Shown: positions 1 to 8,496, numbered from the stretch's first letter. The stretch is 46,656 nt of DNA from Cytobacillus praedii (GCF_001439605.1 NZ_LMBX01000026.1:1-46656), one strand, 5' to 3'. Numbers and translations: made by a program. Notes: generated from the sequence alone by a model not told the origin.

Positions 1-29
1 TTGTTCTATTTCTATTTTAAAACAAAAAA

Positions 30-101
30 GACTGTAGGCAAACTCGATTTTCATCGAGTTTGTCTACAGTCTGAAAGCTGTTAATAACAGCTTTTTCTTT
101 T
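30..101. terminator. Back-to-back terminators at the end of the phosphoesterase gene
   Basis: A 19-bp stem (30-48 with 53-71, one G-T wobble) is followed on the minus strand by a T-rich run (bases 29 down to about 14), which suits termination of the minus-strand gene ending at 100. A second hairpin (74-83 with 84-93) is followed on the plus strand by a T tract (92-101), which would stop transcription entering from the left. Confidence 0.75.
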
Positions 102-951
102 ATATTGCTTTTACAGTTTTTTGTTTGCCCATTACTAAGGTTAGCTCATGAAGGGTGATTTCAGGACGGCTCCCCACACGGATATTCAAACCTGTTTGAC
201 CAAGCCCTTCACTGATATAAAATGGTTTTCCATCTTGTTTATGAAACCCCTTTATGATATTCATTCGGGCTAGTTTTCCCATTTTGGCTAAGTGATAGGC
301 TTTGGGATAACAAATTTGTCCACCGTGGAAATGACCGGCAAGTAAATAATCAAAATGATAATTTTTCATGTGCAGCACAATATTTGGGTCATGCGTTAAT
401 ACTAAGATTGTTCCTGAAGTAACTCCTTTATATGAAGTTTCTAGGCTGCTTCGATTTGTACTAAAGTCATCGATTCCAATGATATTAACCCATGTTCCCT
501 GTACATAGATAAGGTCATTTTCATTTTGTAAAACCTTGCAGTTATTTGCAGCAAGTGTCTTGATTAAGATTTGTAAATCCTTTTGGCGCAGGACATAATC
601 ATGGTTGCCTAAAACAGCATAAATTCCATATTTTGCTTGTAGTCGATTCAATACTTCAAGATATGGGGCTAGCTTCGGAATCGTACGTTTTCGGTCGAGA
701 AAATCACCGGTAAGTGCAATCAAATCAATAGGCTCATCTTTTAATTTTTCATAAAGTTCATTAGGAGAAATTGAAATATTTTCAAGGTGTAAATCAGAAA
801 GCTGGAGAATATTTAATTTCGGAAATTGTTCGCTGGATAATTCTTCAGTGATTTTCAATTTATTGATCACGACATCTTTTGTGTTTTTATTTCCTTTTTT
901 AAAGAAATAATAAAGAAGAAACGCTAAAACAGTAATGAATAGTATGTTCAA
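100..951 (-). CDS. Membrane-anchored metallophosphoesterase (YkuE/YaeI-like)
   Basis: This is a calcineurin-like metallophosphoesterase of 283 residues, the usual length for the family. One hydrophobic segment at residues 2-17 should anchor it, with the catalytic domain probably outside the cytoplasm. The two-metal site is complete: D53 and H55 in LSDLHLE, D83 in LTGDF, N116, H117 and D118 in LGNHDY, H187 in LTHDPN, and H207 and H209 in AGHFHGG. Family members hydrolyse phosphoesters or pyrophosphates; YkuE of B. subtilis and YaeI are the nearest types I can name, the latter linked to lipid substrates. The substrate here cannot be told from sequence. It is a single gene with its own terminator at 30-71. 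Confidence 0.85.
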   Translation of the reverse strand: MNILFITVLAFLLYYFFKKGNKNTKDVVINKLKITEELSSEQFPKLNILQLSDLHLENISISPNELYEKLKDEPIDLIALTGDFLDRKRTIPKLAPYLEVLNRLQAKYGIYAVLGNHDYVLRQKDLQILIKTLAANNCKVLQNENDLIYVQGTWVNIIGIDDFSTNRSSLETSYKGVTSGTILVLTHDPNIVLHMKNYHFDYLLAGHFHGGQICYPKAYHLAKMGKLARMNIIKGFHKQDGKPFYISEGLGQTGLNIRVGSRPEITLHELTLVMGKQKTVKAI

Positions 952-959
952 TTGTCATG

Positions 960-1435
960 CCTCCTTCCTGATAAATTATACAGGAAGAAGGCTGGTATTT
1001 TTATAAGTAATAGATGGGAAAAGTCCCATTTGGTTCTATTATTTTTTTGCTGAAGATAGAGTTAAGCTGTTGGGGTGTAGATCTAATTAACTTTCATTTT
1101 GTTGCATCCTATCAAATGAAGGTATGTTTAGCTCGTAGAGGTATATCGGATTGAAACATTTTTATACAGGAATACCTATTCCACAACTAGCTGAGTATAA
1201 ACAAAAGCCAATTTCTTCTGTGTTAATTTCAGGAAATTAGCTAGTACAAAATCTTTTTAATATTTGGGCTTTAGGCTGTTCATTTCATTTTATGTCTCAA
1301 GCAGTTATCTGCCGGTATTATGAAATGTAGTCCATTTGAAAAAGATGTCAGCATTTTCTAACCGCTGTAAGCAAATATTAGATAATGGAAGTGAAGGATT
1401 CACTTCTAAATTCTCTATAGAGGAAGTGCTTGAAA
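960..1435. other. Intergenic region, possible decayed coding trace
   Basis: No intact gene is visible over about 470 bases. In one plus-strand frame, the stretch from about 1340 to 1443 reads through without a stop as a plausible protein tail (ending SIEEVLENE), but the same frame is broken by several stops further upstream. It may be the remains of a lost gene; I could not assign a family. Confidence 0.3.
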
Positions 1436-1729
1436 ATGAATAGCTGGATTGCAGCGCTTTTCAATACAATGAGTATGCAAAACACCATGAAGATATTTGG
1501 CAGAAAAAGAAATAATAAAGGCATTGTCTGGGCATCAATAGTAGGTCTAGGAATTAGTGCAGCTGCATATGGGTTAAAAAGAAATCAAAGCAGCAATAGG
1601 TCGCTGCCTATTCAAAAGATTTTGAACAGCATTCAAATGGGGACAAATAGCAATAAACAAAACATTCCTGCTTTAGCAGAGTTTGCGAAAGAATTAGGAC
1701 CTGATATAAAGTCTTTAACAAATAAATAG
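1436..1729 (+). CDS. Small hypothetical protein with one membrane segment
   Basis: The product has 97 residues from the ATG at 1436. A TTG six bases earlier is in frame, but the AGGAAG ribosome site (1421-1426) is better spaced for the ATG. A basic region (GRKRNNKG) precedes one hydrophobic stretch, IVWASIVGLGISAAAYGL, and a polar C-terminus. The short N-terminal helix plus 'AAAYGL' pattern recalls small Bacillus DUF3918-type proteins, but the match is weak and this protein is longer. It stands alone between non-coding regions, with a strong hairpin directly at its stop codon. The function is unknown. Confidence 0.6.
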   Translation: MNSWIAALFNTMSMQNTMKIFGRKRNNKGIVWASIVGLGISAAAYGLKRNQSSNRSLPIQKILNSIQMGTNSNKQNIPALAEFAKELGPDIKSLTNK

Positions 1730-1785
1730 TCTTCACCTAAAAATGCCCATATTGTGATGGGCATTTTTAGGTGAAGACTTAGAAT
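1728..1785. terminator. Long perfect hairpin terminator
   Basis: The arms 1728-1750 and 1757-1779 are perfectly complementary over 23 bp around a 6-base loop, and the left arm overlaps the stop codon of the small gene. The inner part (ATGCCCAT...ATGGGCAT followed by TTTTT) is a classic intrinsic terminator, flanked by A and T runs that would work in both directions. Confidence 0.8.
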
Positions 1786-2154
1786 TAAATGCAATTGGGA
1801 ATAATTGTTATTAAGCGAAAAATAATGCGAAATTTCATCTAAAATACTACTGGTTTTTGGAGACAAAAAAGGCACTGTCTATTCTATCAAATGGGTATTA
1901 ATGTCCTGCCAAAAAAGAGAGAAGCTTCGTCAATAATGGTTAGACCTACATAATTTAATTGAACCAAGGAAACGGTCATAAAGAAAGATAGAAGCAGATA
2001 AAACGAATACTAGCAGTCTTGGAAATGTAGAATATAGTTGTGAAAAGAACGTGGTTTTAGCTGTAGATGGCTTTTTGATACAAAAATCACCTTAAGAAAC
2101 GCACAGTGAGAAAACGCAATTGTTATAATTACTTTTGAATAGTTTTTAAATAAT
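1786..2154. other. Intergenic region without a recognisable gene
   Basis: About 370 bases with no credible start and ribosome site. Short open frames are interrupted by stops. I see no motif or repeat here that I can name. Confidence 0.4.
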
Positions 2155-2186
2155 ATAAAAAAACGGCCGTTTAAACAGCCGCTTCC
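2155..2186 (-). terminator. Terminator after fmdB
   Basis: A GC-rich hairpin (GCGGCTG...CGGCCG on the minus strand) is followed by a run of T residues and lies just beyond the stop of the zinc-ribbon gene. Confidence 0.65.
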
Positions 2187-2193
2187 ATCTATT

Positions 2194-2466
2194 TCAATTT
2201 CCAACTTGCCAAGGACGGCTAGCTGATTTGTTTTTTATTTTCTGCTTGGGTCCCAATTCTTCCCTTGTCATTCTGCGTGGCTCCATTCCTTTTTCAAATC
2301 GGGTTCGCAGTTCTTTTGAGTAAGAAAAAAGATTAGGAGGAAGATACACGCGTGTAGATTCTTCTAAACAGTCTGGACATTCTGCCCGATCTTTTTTCCC
2401 GGTCATTGTCTTTAAAATCAAGGTAAAATCACCGCAATTTTGGCAGCAAAATGTATAACTGGGCAT
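2194..2466 (-). CDS. fmdB: FmdB-family zinc-ribbon protein
   Basis: This is a 90-residue protein with an N-terminal FmdB-type zinc ribbon: CQNCG near residue 9 and CPDC near residue 35 supply four cysteines, and the first residues follow the PxYxFxCxxCG pattern of the family. The C-terminal half is basic and carries no other motif. It starts 20 bases after the formamidase stop behind a purine-rich site, so the two genes form an operon. FmdB proteins were named for their link to formamidase and are thought to be regulatory, but their mechanism is not established. I chose the ATG at 2466 over the TTG at 2469 for spacing. Confidence 0.8.
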   Translation of the reverse strand: MPSYTFCCQNCGDFTLILKTMTGKKDRAECPDCLEESTRVYLPPNLFSYSKELRTRFEKGMEPRRMTREELGPKQKIKNKSASRPWQVGN

Positions 2467-2486
2467 CAAACTCCCCTCCCAACCAT

Positions 2487-3665
2487 TTATTTCGGCATGA
2501 TATCTTTATCAAATATTTGTGTTGGAATCGCAACTGTACAGCATGCATTTGGAATATCGACTATTCCATTAATTCGTCCTTCAACAGGAGCAGTGCTTAA
2601 TAACATATATGCCTGTTCACCTGTATAACCCAATGTTTTTAAATATTCAATTGCATTTAAACATGCTCTTTTATAAGCGATATTAGCATCTAAATAATGC
2701 TGCTTTCCATCCTTGTCATCTACTGATATTCCTTCAAATACAAGGAAATCTGAATAAAGGGGATCAACTGGACCTGGTTTGAATACTGGATTTTCTTGAA
2801 TTTTATACTTTTCCATGCCCCCTTTAATGACATCTACCTTAAGGTCTATCCAGCCTGCCATCTCGATTCCACCGCAAAAAGTGATTTCCCCATCCCCCTG
2901 TGAAAAATGAAGATCACCTACTGAAAGTTTGGCGCCCTTAACAAAAACTGGGAAGTAAATTTTTGAACCCTTTGAAAGATTTTTAATGTCGCAATTTCCC
3001 CCATTTTCCCTTGGAGGAACAGTTCTTGCTCCCTCTTTTGCTACTCGGTCAAATTCGGCTCCTTTAAGGGTGCCAAGAACTGCTGCTTCAGGGTTAGGAG
3101 TGTTGGCTAGTGGAGGTACTCGGTCAGGGTCTGACATCTTTAATTCATTTTCTCGTTGATTCCATTTTTGTAAAAGCTCAAGTGAAGGTGCAACACCAAT
3201 TAAACCAGGATGAATGAGTCCAGCAAATTTCACACCCGGCACATGTCTTGATGTTGTGTAAATGCCTTCAAAATCCCAAATCGATTTTGCCGCTTCTGGA
3301 TAATGATCTGTTAAAAAGCTCCCTCCATTTTCTTTTGCAAAAATACCGTTAAAGCCCCATTCATATTCTTGAAATGTGCCAATATCCAATATGTCAACAA
3401 CTAAAAGATCCCCTGGTTCAACCCCATTTACATAAACAGGACCACTCAAAACATGTACTCGAGCTAAATTCACATCCCTAATATCATTTGGATTATCATT
3501 ATTCTTAATTTGTCCGTCCGTCCAATCTTGGCATTCCATTCGAAACGCGGTTCCTGGATCAACAGAGAAAGCAGCTGGAATATCTGGATGCCATCTATTA
3601 TGCCCAGGGTGAATTTGCTCCTCCATTGGTTTACTTAAATCAAGCTTGTACATGGTTTTTGGCAT
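2487..3665 (-). CDS. fmdA: Formamidase (acetamidase/formamidase family)
   Basis: The 392-residue product matches the FmdA/AmdA family along its whole length. Seen are the N-terminal HPGHNRWHPDIP region, the PGDLLVVDILDIG segment, the GFNGIF motif, the conserved PPRENGGNCDIKNL block with its Cys, and SVGDLHFSQGDGE. The enzyme hydrolyses formamide to formate and ammonia in the cytoplasm, giving nitrogen. Length is normal and no key region is missing. A strong AGGAGG site lies a few bases before the ATG. The FmdB gene follows directly. Acetamide or another short amide could be the true substrate; this is not decidable from the sequence. Confidence 0.88.
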   Translation of the reverse strand: MPKTMYKLDLSKPMEEQIHPGHNRWHPDIPAAFSVDPGTAFRMECQDWTDGQIKNNDNPNDIRDVNLARVHVLSGPVYVNGVEPGDLLVVDILDIGTFQEYEWGFNGIFAKENGGSFLTDHYPEAAKSIWDFEGIYTTSRHVPGVKFAGLIHPGLIGVAPSLELLQKWNQRENELKMSDPDRVPPLANTPNPEAAVLGTLKGAEFDRVAKEGARTVPPRENGGNCDIKNLSKGSKIYFPVFVKGAKLSVGDLHFSQGDGEITFCGGIEMAGWIDLKVDVIKGGMEKYKIQENPVFKPGPVDPLYSDFLVFEGISVDDKDGKQHYLDANIAYKRACLNAIEYLKTLGYTGEQAYMLLSTAPVEGRINGIVDIPNACCTVAIPTQIFDKDIMPK

Positions 3666-3875
3666 TTTATTTCCTCCTAAAATAAGTCATTCATTTCTAA
3701 TGGAGTAAAAATATGTATGCGTTTTCTTGTACAAGTATATGTTTCGGAAATCGATTTATTCTAATTAGCCCTATTCATTCAGGCAATTAAACTTTCATGT
3801 GAAACAAATAAACCGCATACGTTAAAGCTTCCCTGCTGCATTTCATAGCATAGGTTTTCATTCGTTATTAAAGCA

Positions 3876-3911
3876 TAAAAAAACACCGCAGGAGACTTTC
3901 TCACAGCGGTG
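3876..3911 (-). terminator. Terminator of the 77-residue protein gene
   Basis: The stem CACCGC...GCGGTG (3884-3889 with 3906-3911) is followed on the minus strand by a run of seven or more T residues. Confidence 0.75.
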
Positions 3912-3921
3912 CAGATCTATC

Positions 3922-4155
3922 TTATACTTTTTTTAATATTAAATATAAACGATTGACACGTTCTTCCTTTTCGTCATTTGATGATAGATCGTACTTTTTT
4001 AATAGATGGAAGACTTCATTTAAGATGTCTTGTGTATGTTCTTTTTGAAAAAACTCATCAAATAAATGGATTGTATCACTTGGTAGAAATTCCATTTGCT
4101 GCTCATATTTAGCCTTTACATCATCGTGGGAATGATCTAATTTACATTCGCTCAT
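3922..4155 (-). CDS. Small acidic cytosolic hypothetical protein
   Basis: This 77-residue protein has a strong ribosome site (GGAGGG) before its ATG and its own terminator, so it is very likely real. It is rich in Glu, Asp and Lys and predicted helical, with CKLDHSHDD near the start as a possible metal-binding or redox patch. It has no membrane segment. Similar short proteins of unknown role are, to my memory, common in Bacillus, but I cannot name a family. It stands alone between the formamidase operon and the spore-type genes. Confidence 0.7.
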   Translation of the reverse strand: MSECKLDHSHDDVKAKYEQQMEFLPSDTIHLFDEFFQKEHTQDILNEVFHLLKKYDLSSNDEKEERVNRLYLILKKV

Positions 4156-4499
4156 TTGGTTTCCCTCCTTGTATGTTTTATTTTACTACTCTTTGAAAAA
4201 AACACCAATGCCAATTAGATGAACAAAAGCACTTACTATTAAAGGGTGTTTACTTAGATATGTAAGAAGTGGATTTAGGATTATTTGTTTGACAATTATA
4301 TGTAGTATGACCTGTCTCTTTCACTGACTCATGTTGAATAAGGTACTCCATAGTCTGAAATGAGCTCATTATTTCGGCAATTCAACTGTAATAATGTACT
4401 CATTTACAAAAAAGATTATTTTAAAAAAACGACTCATAAATTTTTTAAAAATTTTAGAGCCGCCTTTTTCAACTTGACTTTATTTATAATTGACTGTCC
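4156..4499. other. AT-rich intergenic region
   Basis: There is no supported gene here. A very A/T-rich stretch (about 4405-4455) followed by a GCC-centred run lies downstream of the minus-strand operon and may contribute to termination, but no clear hairpin with a T tract is visible. Confidence 0.35.
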
Positions 4500-4835
4500 C
4501 TACGACTTTTTTGGGTTTCTCCCACATCCACAGCCACCGTGTTTATATTTCTGCTTATTAGGATTCGCTCCTCCTGGTATGGTATTGAATTTGATCTTAT
4601 GTCCCATATAGGGGACGGACTCCGGAGATTGTTGAGTTTCAAAAGTTCTCTTTTGAATTTTTATTATCTGTTTTTTTATCAAAATTCTCCCTCCTGGATA
4701 TTTAGGTGCTCTACTCTTAATTATATGTTTCATAAAAATATGACGTGTTTCAATTAAAACCCATTTTTCTGTTTCAAGTAAAAACTCGTAATGTAAATAA
4801 AAGAAGCGGCGATCCGCTTGACCCGCCGTCTTCAT
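4500..4835 (-). CDS. Small basic hypothetical protein, Gly/Cys-rich C-terminus
   Basis: The 111-residue product starts with an ATG that directly follows the stop codon of the JAMM peptidase gene, so it is probably translated by coupling. It has many Lys, Arg and Ile residues, and ends in a GGCGCGRNP stretch with two cysteines close together. There is no signal peptide or membrane segment, and I do not recognise a family. As the last gene of a probable sporulation operon with a coiled-coil protein and a JAMM peptidase, it may be a minor spore-coat component, but that is inference from position and composition. Confidence 0.5.
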   Translation of the reverse strand: MKTAGQADRRFFYLHYEFLLETEKWVLIETRHIFMKHIIKSRAPKYPGGRILIKKQIIKIQKRTFETQQSPESVPYMGHKIKFNTIPGGANPNKQKYKHGGCGCGRNPKKS

Positions 4836-5264
4836 TCACTCTTCTACAATGATTAATTTCAATGGGGTAACCATACCCTCATTTATTTGAAAACAACCCA
4901 CTTCTACTTTCCCTTTATAAAAAGAAACAATTATATAGGCTAAATTCGGATAAGGAGTATTTCCTATATCATGTGAAGATGGATAGGCAGGTGAGCTTGG
5001 ATGAGAGTGAAAGATACCAGAAATCTTTTCACCCATTTTATTTGCATTCTTTGAAGTAAGTTCGATTGACTCCTTAGACATAGAGAATCGGTTAGATTTT
5101 AGGGTTTCATTTTTTATTTTCCATAAATTTGTGCCATTAAATCGCATGCCCGATAGTAACCCGCACGCTTCAAAAGGGAGTGCTTGCTGACAATACAATA
5201 TCATTTCCTCATAAACTGCTTTTTTTATTTTAAAAGCAGCACTGCGAATGTCTAAATTATCCAA
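4836..5264 (-). CDS. JAMM/MPN metallopeptidase (M67 family)
   Basis: The product is a compact 142-residue JAB/MPN-domain metallopeptidase. The zinc site is complete: E32 in FEACGLLSG, then H86, H88, S96 and D99 in the HxHx7SxxD motif. Bacterial M67 enzymes cut isopeptide or C-terminal tails, often of ThiS/MoaD-like carriers, but no ThiF or carrier gene is near. An in-frame start at 5384 would overlap the preceding gene by 119 bases. I prefer the TTG at 5264, right after that gene's stop, with AAAGG just upstream, which gives the normal family length. The spacing is short, so the start is not certain. It lies between a coiled-coil protein and a small basic protein. Confidence 0.75.
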   Translation of the reverse strand: MDNLDIRSAAFKIKKAVYEEMILYCQQALPFEACGLLSGMRFNGTNLWKIKNETLKSNRFSMSKESIELTSKNANKMGEKISGIFHSHPSSPAYPSSHDIGNTPYPNLAYIIVSFYKGKVEVGCFQINEGMVTPLKLIIVEE

Positions 5265-5265
5265 A

Positions 5266-7371
5266 TTACCTTTGATTCCCGTAGTTTCCCATACCTGCGG
5301 GCTGGGTTGTTTTATTACGTAAGGTAAAGAAGTCCATTGTTCCCTGCTGCGCATTTTGGCTTCTGGGTAGGGGCTGATAGCCACGCTGCTGTTGCATCAT
5401 TCTTTGGAACCAGTCGGCTGGTTGTGGAGCTTGTTGTTGAGCTTGTTGTTGAGCTTGTTGTTGGGAAAGCTGATGAGCTTGTTGTTGAGCAGAAAGTTCC
5501 TGCTGTTCTTCAGGCTGGCTTTGTTGAGCAGGCTGGCTTTGCATTGTTAAAGACTGTTCATGCTGTGATTGAACTGGCTGATCTGGATTAAATTGCTGAA
5601 GCGGATTTTGATGCTCAAGTCTTGTTTGGGAAATTGGCTGTTGAATATATTGCTTAATAAATATCTCTTTTTCTTCCAAAGTAGATTCCAAAGAATTAAA
5701 TTGAGCTTTCATTTGCTTCATTTGCTTATCCCAAGTATCTCTGTCTTTTTCATACTGATTAATTTTTAATCGATACATTTCAATTTCTGACTGGAATTTT
5801 TCTATCTGCTGCGAGAGTATACGTTCTCCATCCTTTTTGGCTTTATAGATTTCAATTTCTTTCGCCTGAAGCTCTGCAGTAAGCTTTAAATTATTCTGTT
5901 TCATTTCTTCCATTTTCACGATAGTTGCTTTTGTCTCTTTTAGTTCCGTTCTTAATTCATCAATTTGCTTGGACCAAGACCCTTTTTCTGTATCAAAAAG
6001 CTCAGACTTTTCTTTATATACATTTACTTGATCTTGAACATGTTCAAGAACCTTAAGATACGATTCTTTCTCACGCTGATAATGATCTGTAAGCATATTA
6101 AATTCATCAATTTTTGATTCTAAATCCTCTTTAAGCTTTAGTTTCTCTGTTTCGAATTTCTCAAGCTTCGTTAAGGAACTTTGTGCTTTCAGTAATTCAT
6201 TTCTCATGATCTCAATTTGGTGTTCTAACTCATTCTTTTTAGCCTCTGACTTCTCATATTCTTCTGTAAGCAAAATGACTTCTTGCATGAGCATCTCCTT
6301 CTCTTTTTTTATTTTACTAAGTTCAAAAGTCTTTGCTTCCAATTGGTGTTTTAATGATGATGTCATCCGTACTAACTGCTTTGTCTCTGCAAAAACCTCA
6401 TTTAAGTTAGAAGTGATTTTTTCTAATCTTTTTTCATCGGATTGCCTTTGTGAGGATATGTTTGAAATGCTTTCATGAATAGAAGCATTTTCTTCTTCAA
6501 GAAGCGCAATCTTATTTAGAAGTGTAATTTTTTCCTCATTATACCGATTGTTTGCTTCTTCTAATTTACTCATTTCTTTCACATGGTTCTCCAGGCGGTT
6601 TAACATTTCTAATTTCAATGATTCCAATTCTTTTATTTTGAATTTAGCTTCTGATAATTCTGTTTGCAGATGACTTGCAGACTCAACAGCAGTACTTTTC
6701 TCTAATTCCAATTGGGGTATCTTTTGTTGATAAGATACGTTTTTCTGTTGTAATTGTTCCTGTTTTTCCTTGATTCCTTGAAAGTCATGGCCCATTTTTT
6801 CATATTGCTTAAACAAGCTATCAAATTCTTCAGATCTTTGTTTTAATTCTTCCTCCAGTTCCCTCACTTCGTTTTTATACTGGTTGATTTGTTCATTAGC
6901 TTCAGTCAAATTAATGGACATTCTGTCTCCATGCTGCATGTTTGTTCTTTCTTTTTCTCTATATGCTTCTATCTGTTCCTTGTATATAGCAATTTTCGTT
7001 TGCAGCTTTTTATTATTCTCTTGCAGTTGGCTATTTTCAACTTCATGATCGTCATCCAGCTCTAGTTGGACCGGACTTTTTTCAAGGACTGCCATTCTTT
7101 CCTGCAATGCGGTATTTTTCACAAGCAGTTCATTATAATCGGTTATTAACTCATCTCTCGCTTGATTACATTGTTTATTTGCTTTCGTAATTTCAGAGAG
7201 TTCTAAAGTCAACCGCTCATTTTCGCCCTTTAACATATTTATTTGTTCCAGGTACCTCCTATCTCTCGTCCGACTGTCCCCTCGGTAAAAGGAAAGTTCA
7301 GACTCTAGATGAATCACCCTCTGTTGAAGCTGTATATGTGTCAGTTTTTCAAACTGATTCCTTCTAATCAT
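5266..7371 (-). CDS. Large coiled-coil protein with Gln-rich C-terminus (probable spore structural protein)
   Basis: This is a 701-residue protein that is almost wholly coiled coil from about residue 10 to 590: long runs of Glu, Lys, Gln and Leu with heptad spacing and few prolines. The C-terminal 100 residues change to Gln, Pro and Ala, with a QQAQ tandem (12-base DNA repeat near 5429-5465), and then an aromatic, Asn/Gln tail (YQPLPRSQN...GNYGNQR). The ATG at 7371 has an AAGGAGGAG site. The frame extends upstream to 7473, but a sigma-K-like promoter lies inside that extension, so the shorter form is favoured. No signal peptide, membrane segment or enzyme domain is seen. It may be a spore coat or outer-layer scaffold; I cannot name a family. 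Confidence 0.8.
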   Translation of the reverse strand: MIRRNQFEKLTHIQLQQRVIHLESELSFYRGDSRTRDRRYLEQINMLKGENERLTLELSEITKANKQCNQARDELITDYNELLVKNTALQERMAVLEKSPVQLELDDDHEVENSQLQENNKKLQTKIAIYKEQIEAYREKERTNMQHGDRMSINLTEANEQINQYKNEVRELEEELKQRSEEFDSLFKQYEKMGHDFQGIKEKQEQLQQKNVSYQQKIPQLELEKSTAVESASHLQTELSEAKFKIKELESLKLEMLNRLENHVKEMSKLEEANNRYNEEKITLLNKIALLEEENASIHESISNISSQRQSDEKRLEKITSNLNEVFAETKQLVRMTSSLKHQLEAKTFELSKIKKEKEMLMQEVILLTEEYEKSEAKKNELEHQIEIMRNELLKAQSSLTKLEKFETEKLKLKEDLESKIDEFNMLTDHYQREKESYLKVLEHVQDQVNVYKEKSELFDTEKGSWSKQIDELRTELKETKATIVKMEEMKQNNLKLTAELQAKEIEIYKAKKDGERILSQQIEKFQSEIEMYRLKINQYEKDRDTWDKQMKQMKAQFNSLESTLEEKEIFIKQYIQQPISQTRLEHQNPLQQFNPDQPVQSQHEQSLTMQSQPAQQSQPEEQQELSAQQQAHQLSQQQAQQQAQQQAPQPADWFQRMMQQQRGYQPLPRSQNAQQGTMDFFTLRNKTTQPAGMGNYGNQR

Positions 7372-7410
7372 CAGTTTCTCCTCCTTAGTCATTAGCCCAG
7401 TTCTTTTTTT

Positions 7411-7438
7411 TATTCTATGCTTCCTAGGCAAAAGTGTA
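7411..7438 (-). promoter_or_regulatory. Sigma-K-like promoter of the coiled-coil operon
   Basis: The minus strand carries CATAGAATA (7419-7411), an exact match to the sigma-K -10 pattern CATAnnnTA. An ACA lies about 16 bases upstream, as expected for the loose sigma-K -35 element. It sits about 40 bases before the ATG at 7371. Confidence 0.5.
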
Positions 7439-7630
7439 ACTGGATATACTGCATCCAGACGCATGTTCAACAACTAGAGCTTACAACAGATTTAAATAGG
7501 CTTATTTCATCCCTAATTTAAATCACACCTCTACAGGAAGGGAATATATTATGTATGGGTCAACTGTACGTAGAATTTCTTTCTCTAAATACGCCGAAAA
7601 GTTTCAACTAAAAATACACTCCTGCCTAAA

Positions 7631-7658
7631 CACCGATCAAGGATAAACGCATAGTATA
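7631..7658 (+). promoter_or_regulatory. Sigma-K-like promoter of the surface protein gene
   Basis: CATAGTATA at 7650-7658 matches the sigma-K -10 pattern exactly. CACC at 7631-7634 fits the short -35 element at nearly the same spacing as in the divergent promoter at 7411-7438. The start codon follows about 50 bases on. Confidence 0.5.
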
Positions 7659-7706
7659 CAGTAGGCTCAGCCCTATTAACAAAATAGTTGAGGAGATGAT
7701 TGTTTC

Positions 7707-8465
7707 ATGGATTTTAAATCAATTAGCGGTGGCCAAGAAACTTTATGTATAAAAGTTAATAAAGTTTACGACTGGGTCACTCGCCAAGCAGATGTGCCAC
7801 TAATCGCCTTCACTGGCCCTGCTTCTCTTGTTGATATTGGTTTTGATTGCCCAAGTGGCGTAACCCCTACTCCGGGCGGTGTAGGTGACCCATGTGCTTT
7901 TCTAGGCGGAAATCTGACAGTAGAATGCTTCCCTACTGATGAAGAAGGAAACCCCATTGATCCGTTAGCACCTGGGGCAATTCTTTGCCAGGAGATCCCA
8001 CAGCCAGAAGGACGTGCAAGTGGTCAATTCCAATTGCCTGATGGATCGACTGTAACACTCCAAAAGGTAAAAGTTTTGAAAAAGGGATTTGTAGTTGTCC
8101 GCGTATCAAACGCTGTTGGCCAAAGCTGTACTTCTGATCCAATTCCTTGGGCTGTATCTGAGAAGTTCTTCCTATGTGCGCCTCCAGGTACTTTCCTACA
8201 ATGTGAAATTACTGACTTTGAGTGCGATGCGAACATCATTTGCCGCCAAGTTGGAATTACTCCAGGAGTATTCGAGTTCCAGCAGCTTGATATTTCAATC
8301 AATCTATGCCAAAACGTTCAAATGGAGGCAATGGTCAAACTAGAAATTACTGCAGACTTCTGTCAGCCACGCCCTGATATGCCGTTTGTTTGTCCGCCAT
8401 TGGCATTCCCTCCTCAATGTCCAACAGTGTTTCCAGGACCTGGACCAACACCGACAGGGATTTAA
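7707..8465 (+). CDS. Cysteine-containing spore-surface-type protein
   Basis: This 252-residue protein has no signal peptide or membrane segment. It has spaced cysteines (about twelve) in short beta-strand-like segments, and Pro/Gly-rich linkers near residues 53-60 and at the C-terminus (FPGPGPTPTGI). The N-terminal CIKVNKVYDWVTRQ resembles the CxxVNKVYDW signature I associate with spore coat and surface proteins of Bacillus and Clostridia; I recall the pattern but not a firm family name. It is divergent from the coiled-coil operon, follows a sigma-K-like promoter and has its own terminator. The inferred role is a disulfide-linked outer spore layer or appendage component. A GAGGAG site precedes the ATG by about 11 bases. 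Confidence 0.7.
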   Translation: MDFKSISGGQETLCIKVNKVYDWVTRQADVPLIAFTGPASLVDIGFDCPSGVTPTPGGVGDPCAFLGGNLTVECFPTDEEGNPIDPLAPGAILCQEIPQPEGRASGQFQLPDGSTVTLQKVKVLKKGFVVVRVSNAVGQSCTSDPIPWAVSEKFFLCAPPGTFLQCEITDFECDANIICRQVGITPGVFEFQQLDISINLCQNVQMEAMVKLEITADFCQPRPDMPFVCPPLAFPPQCPTVFPGPGPTPTGI

Positions 8466-8496
8466 AAAGAAATTGATTTCATACAGCAGGTTAACT

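Noticed and set aside
2010..2204. Minus-strand 64-codon frame after fmdB
   Set aside because: It runs through the fmdB terminator and has no ribosome site or family resemblance.
5264..5384. Longer start for the JAMM peptidase at 5384
   Set aside because: It would overlap the upstream gene by 119 bases and add 40 unconserved residues; the start after the upstream stop gives the normal length.
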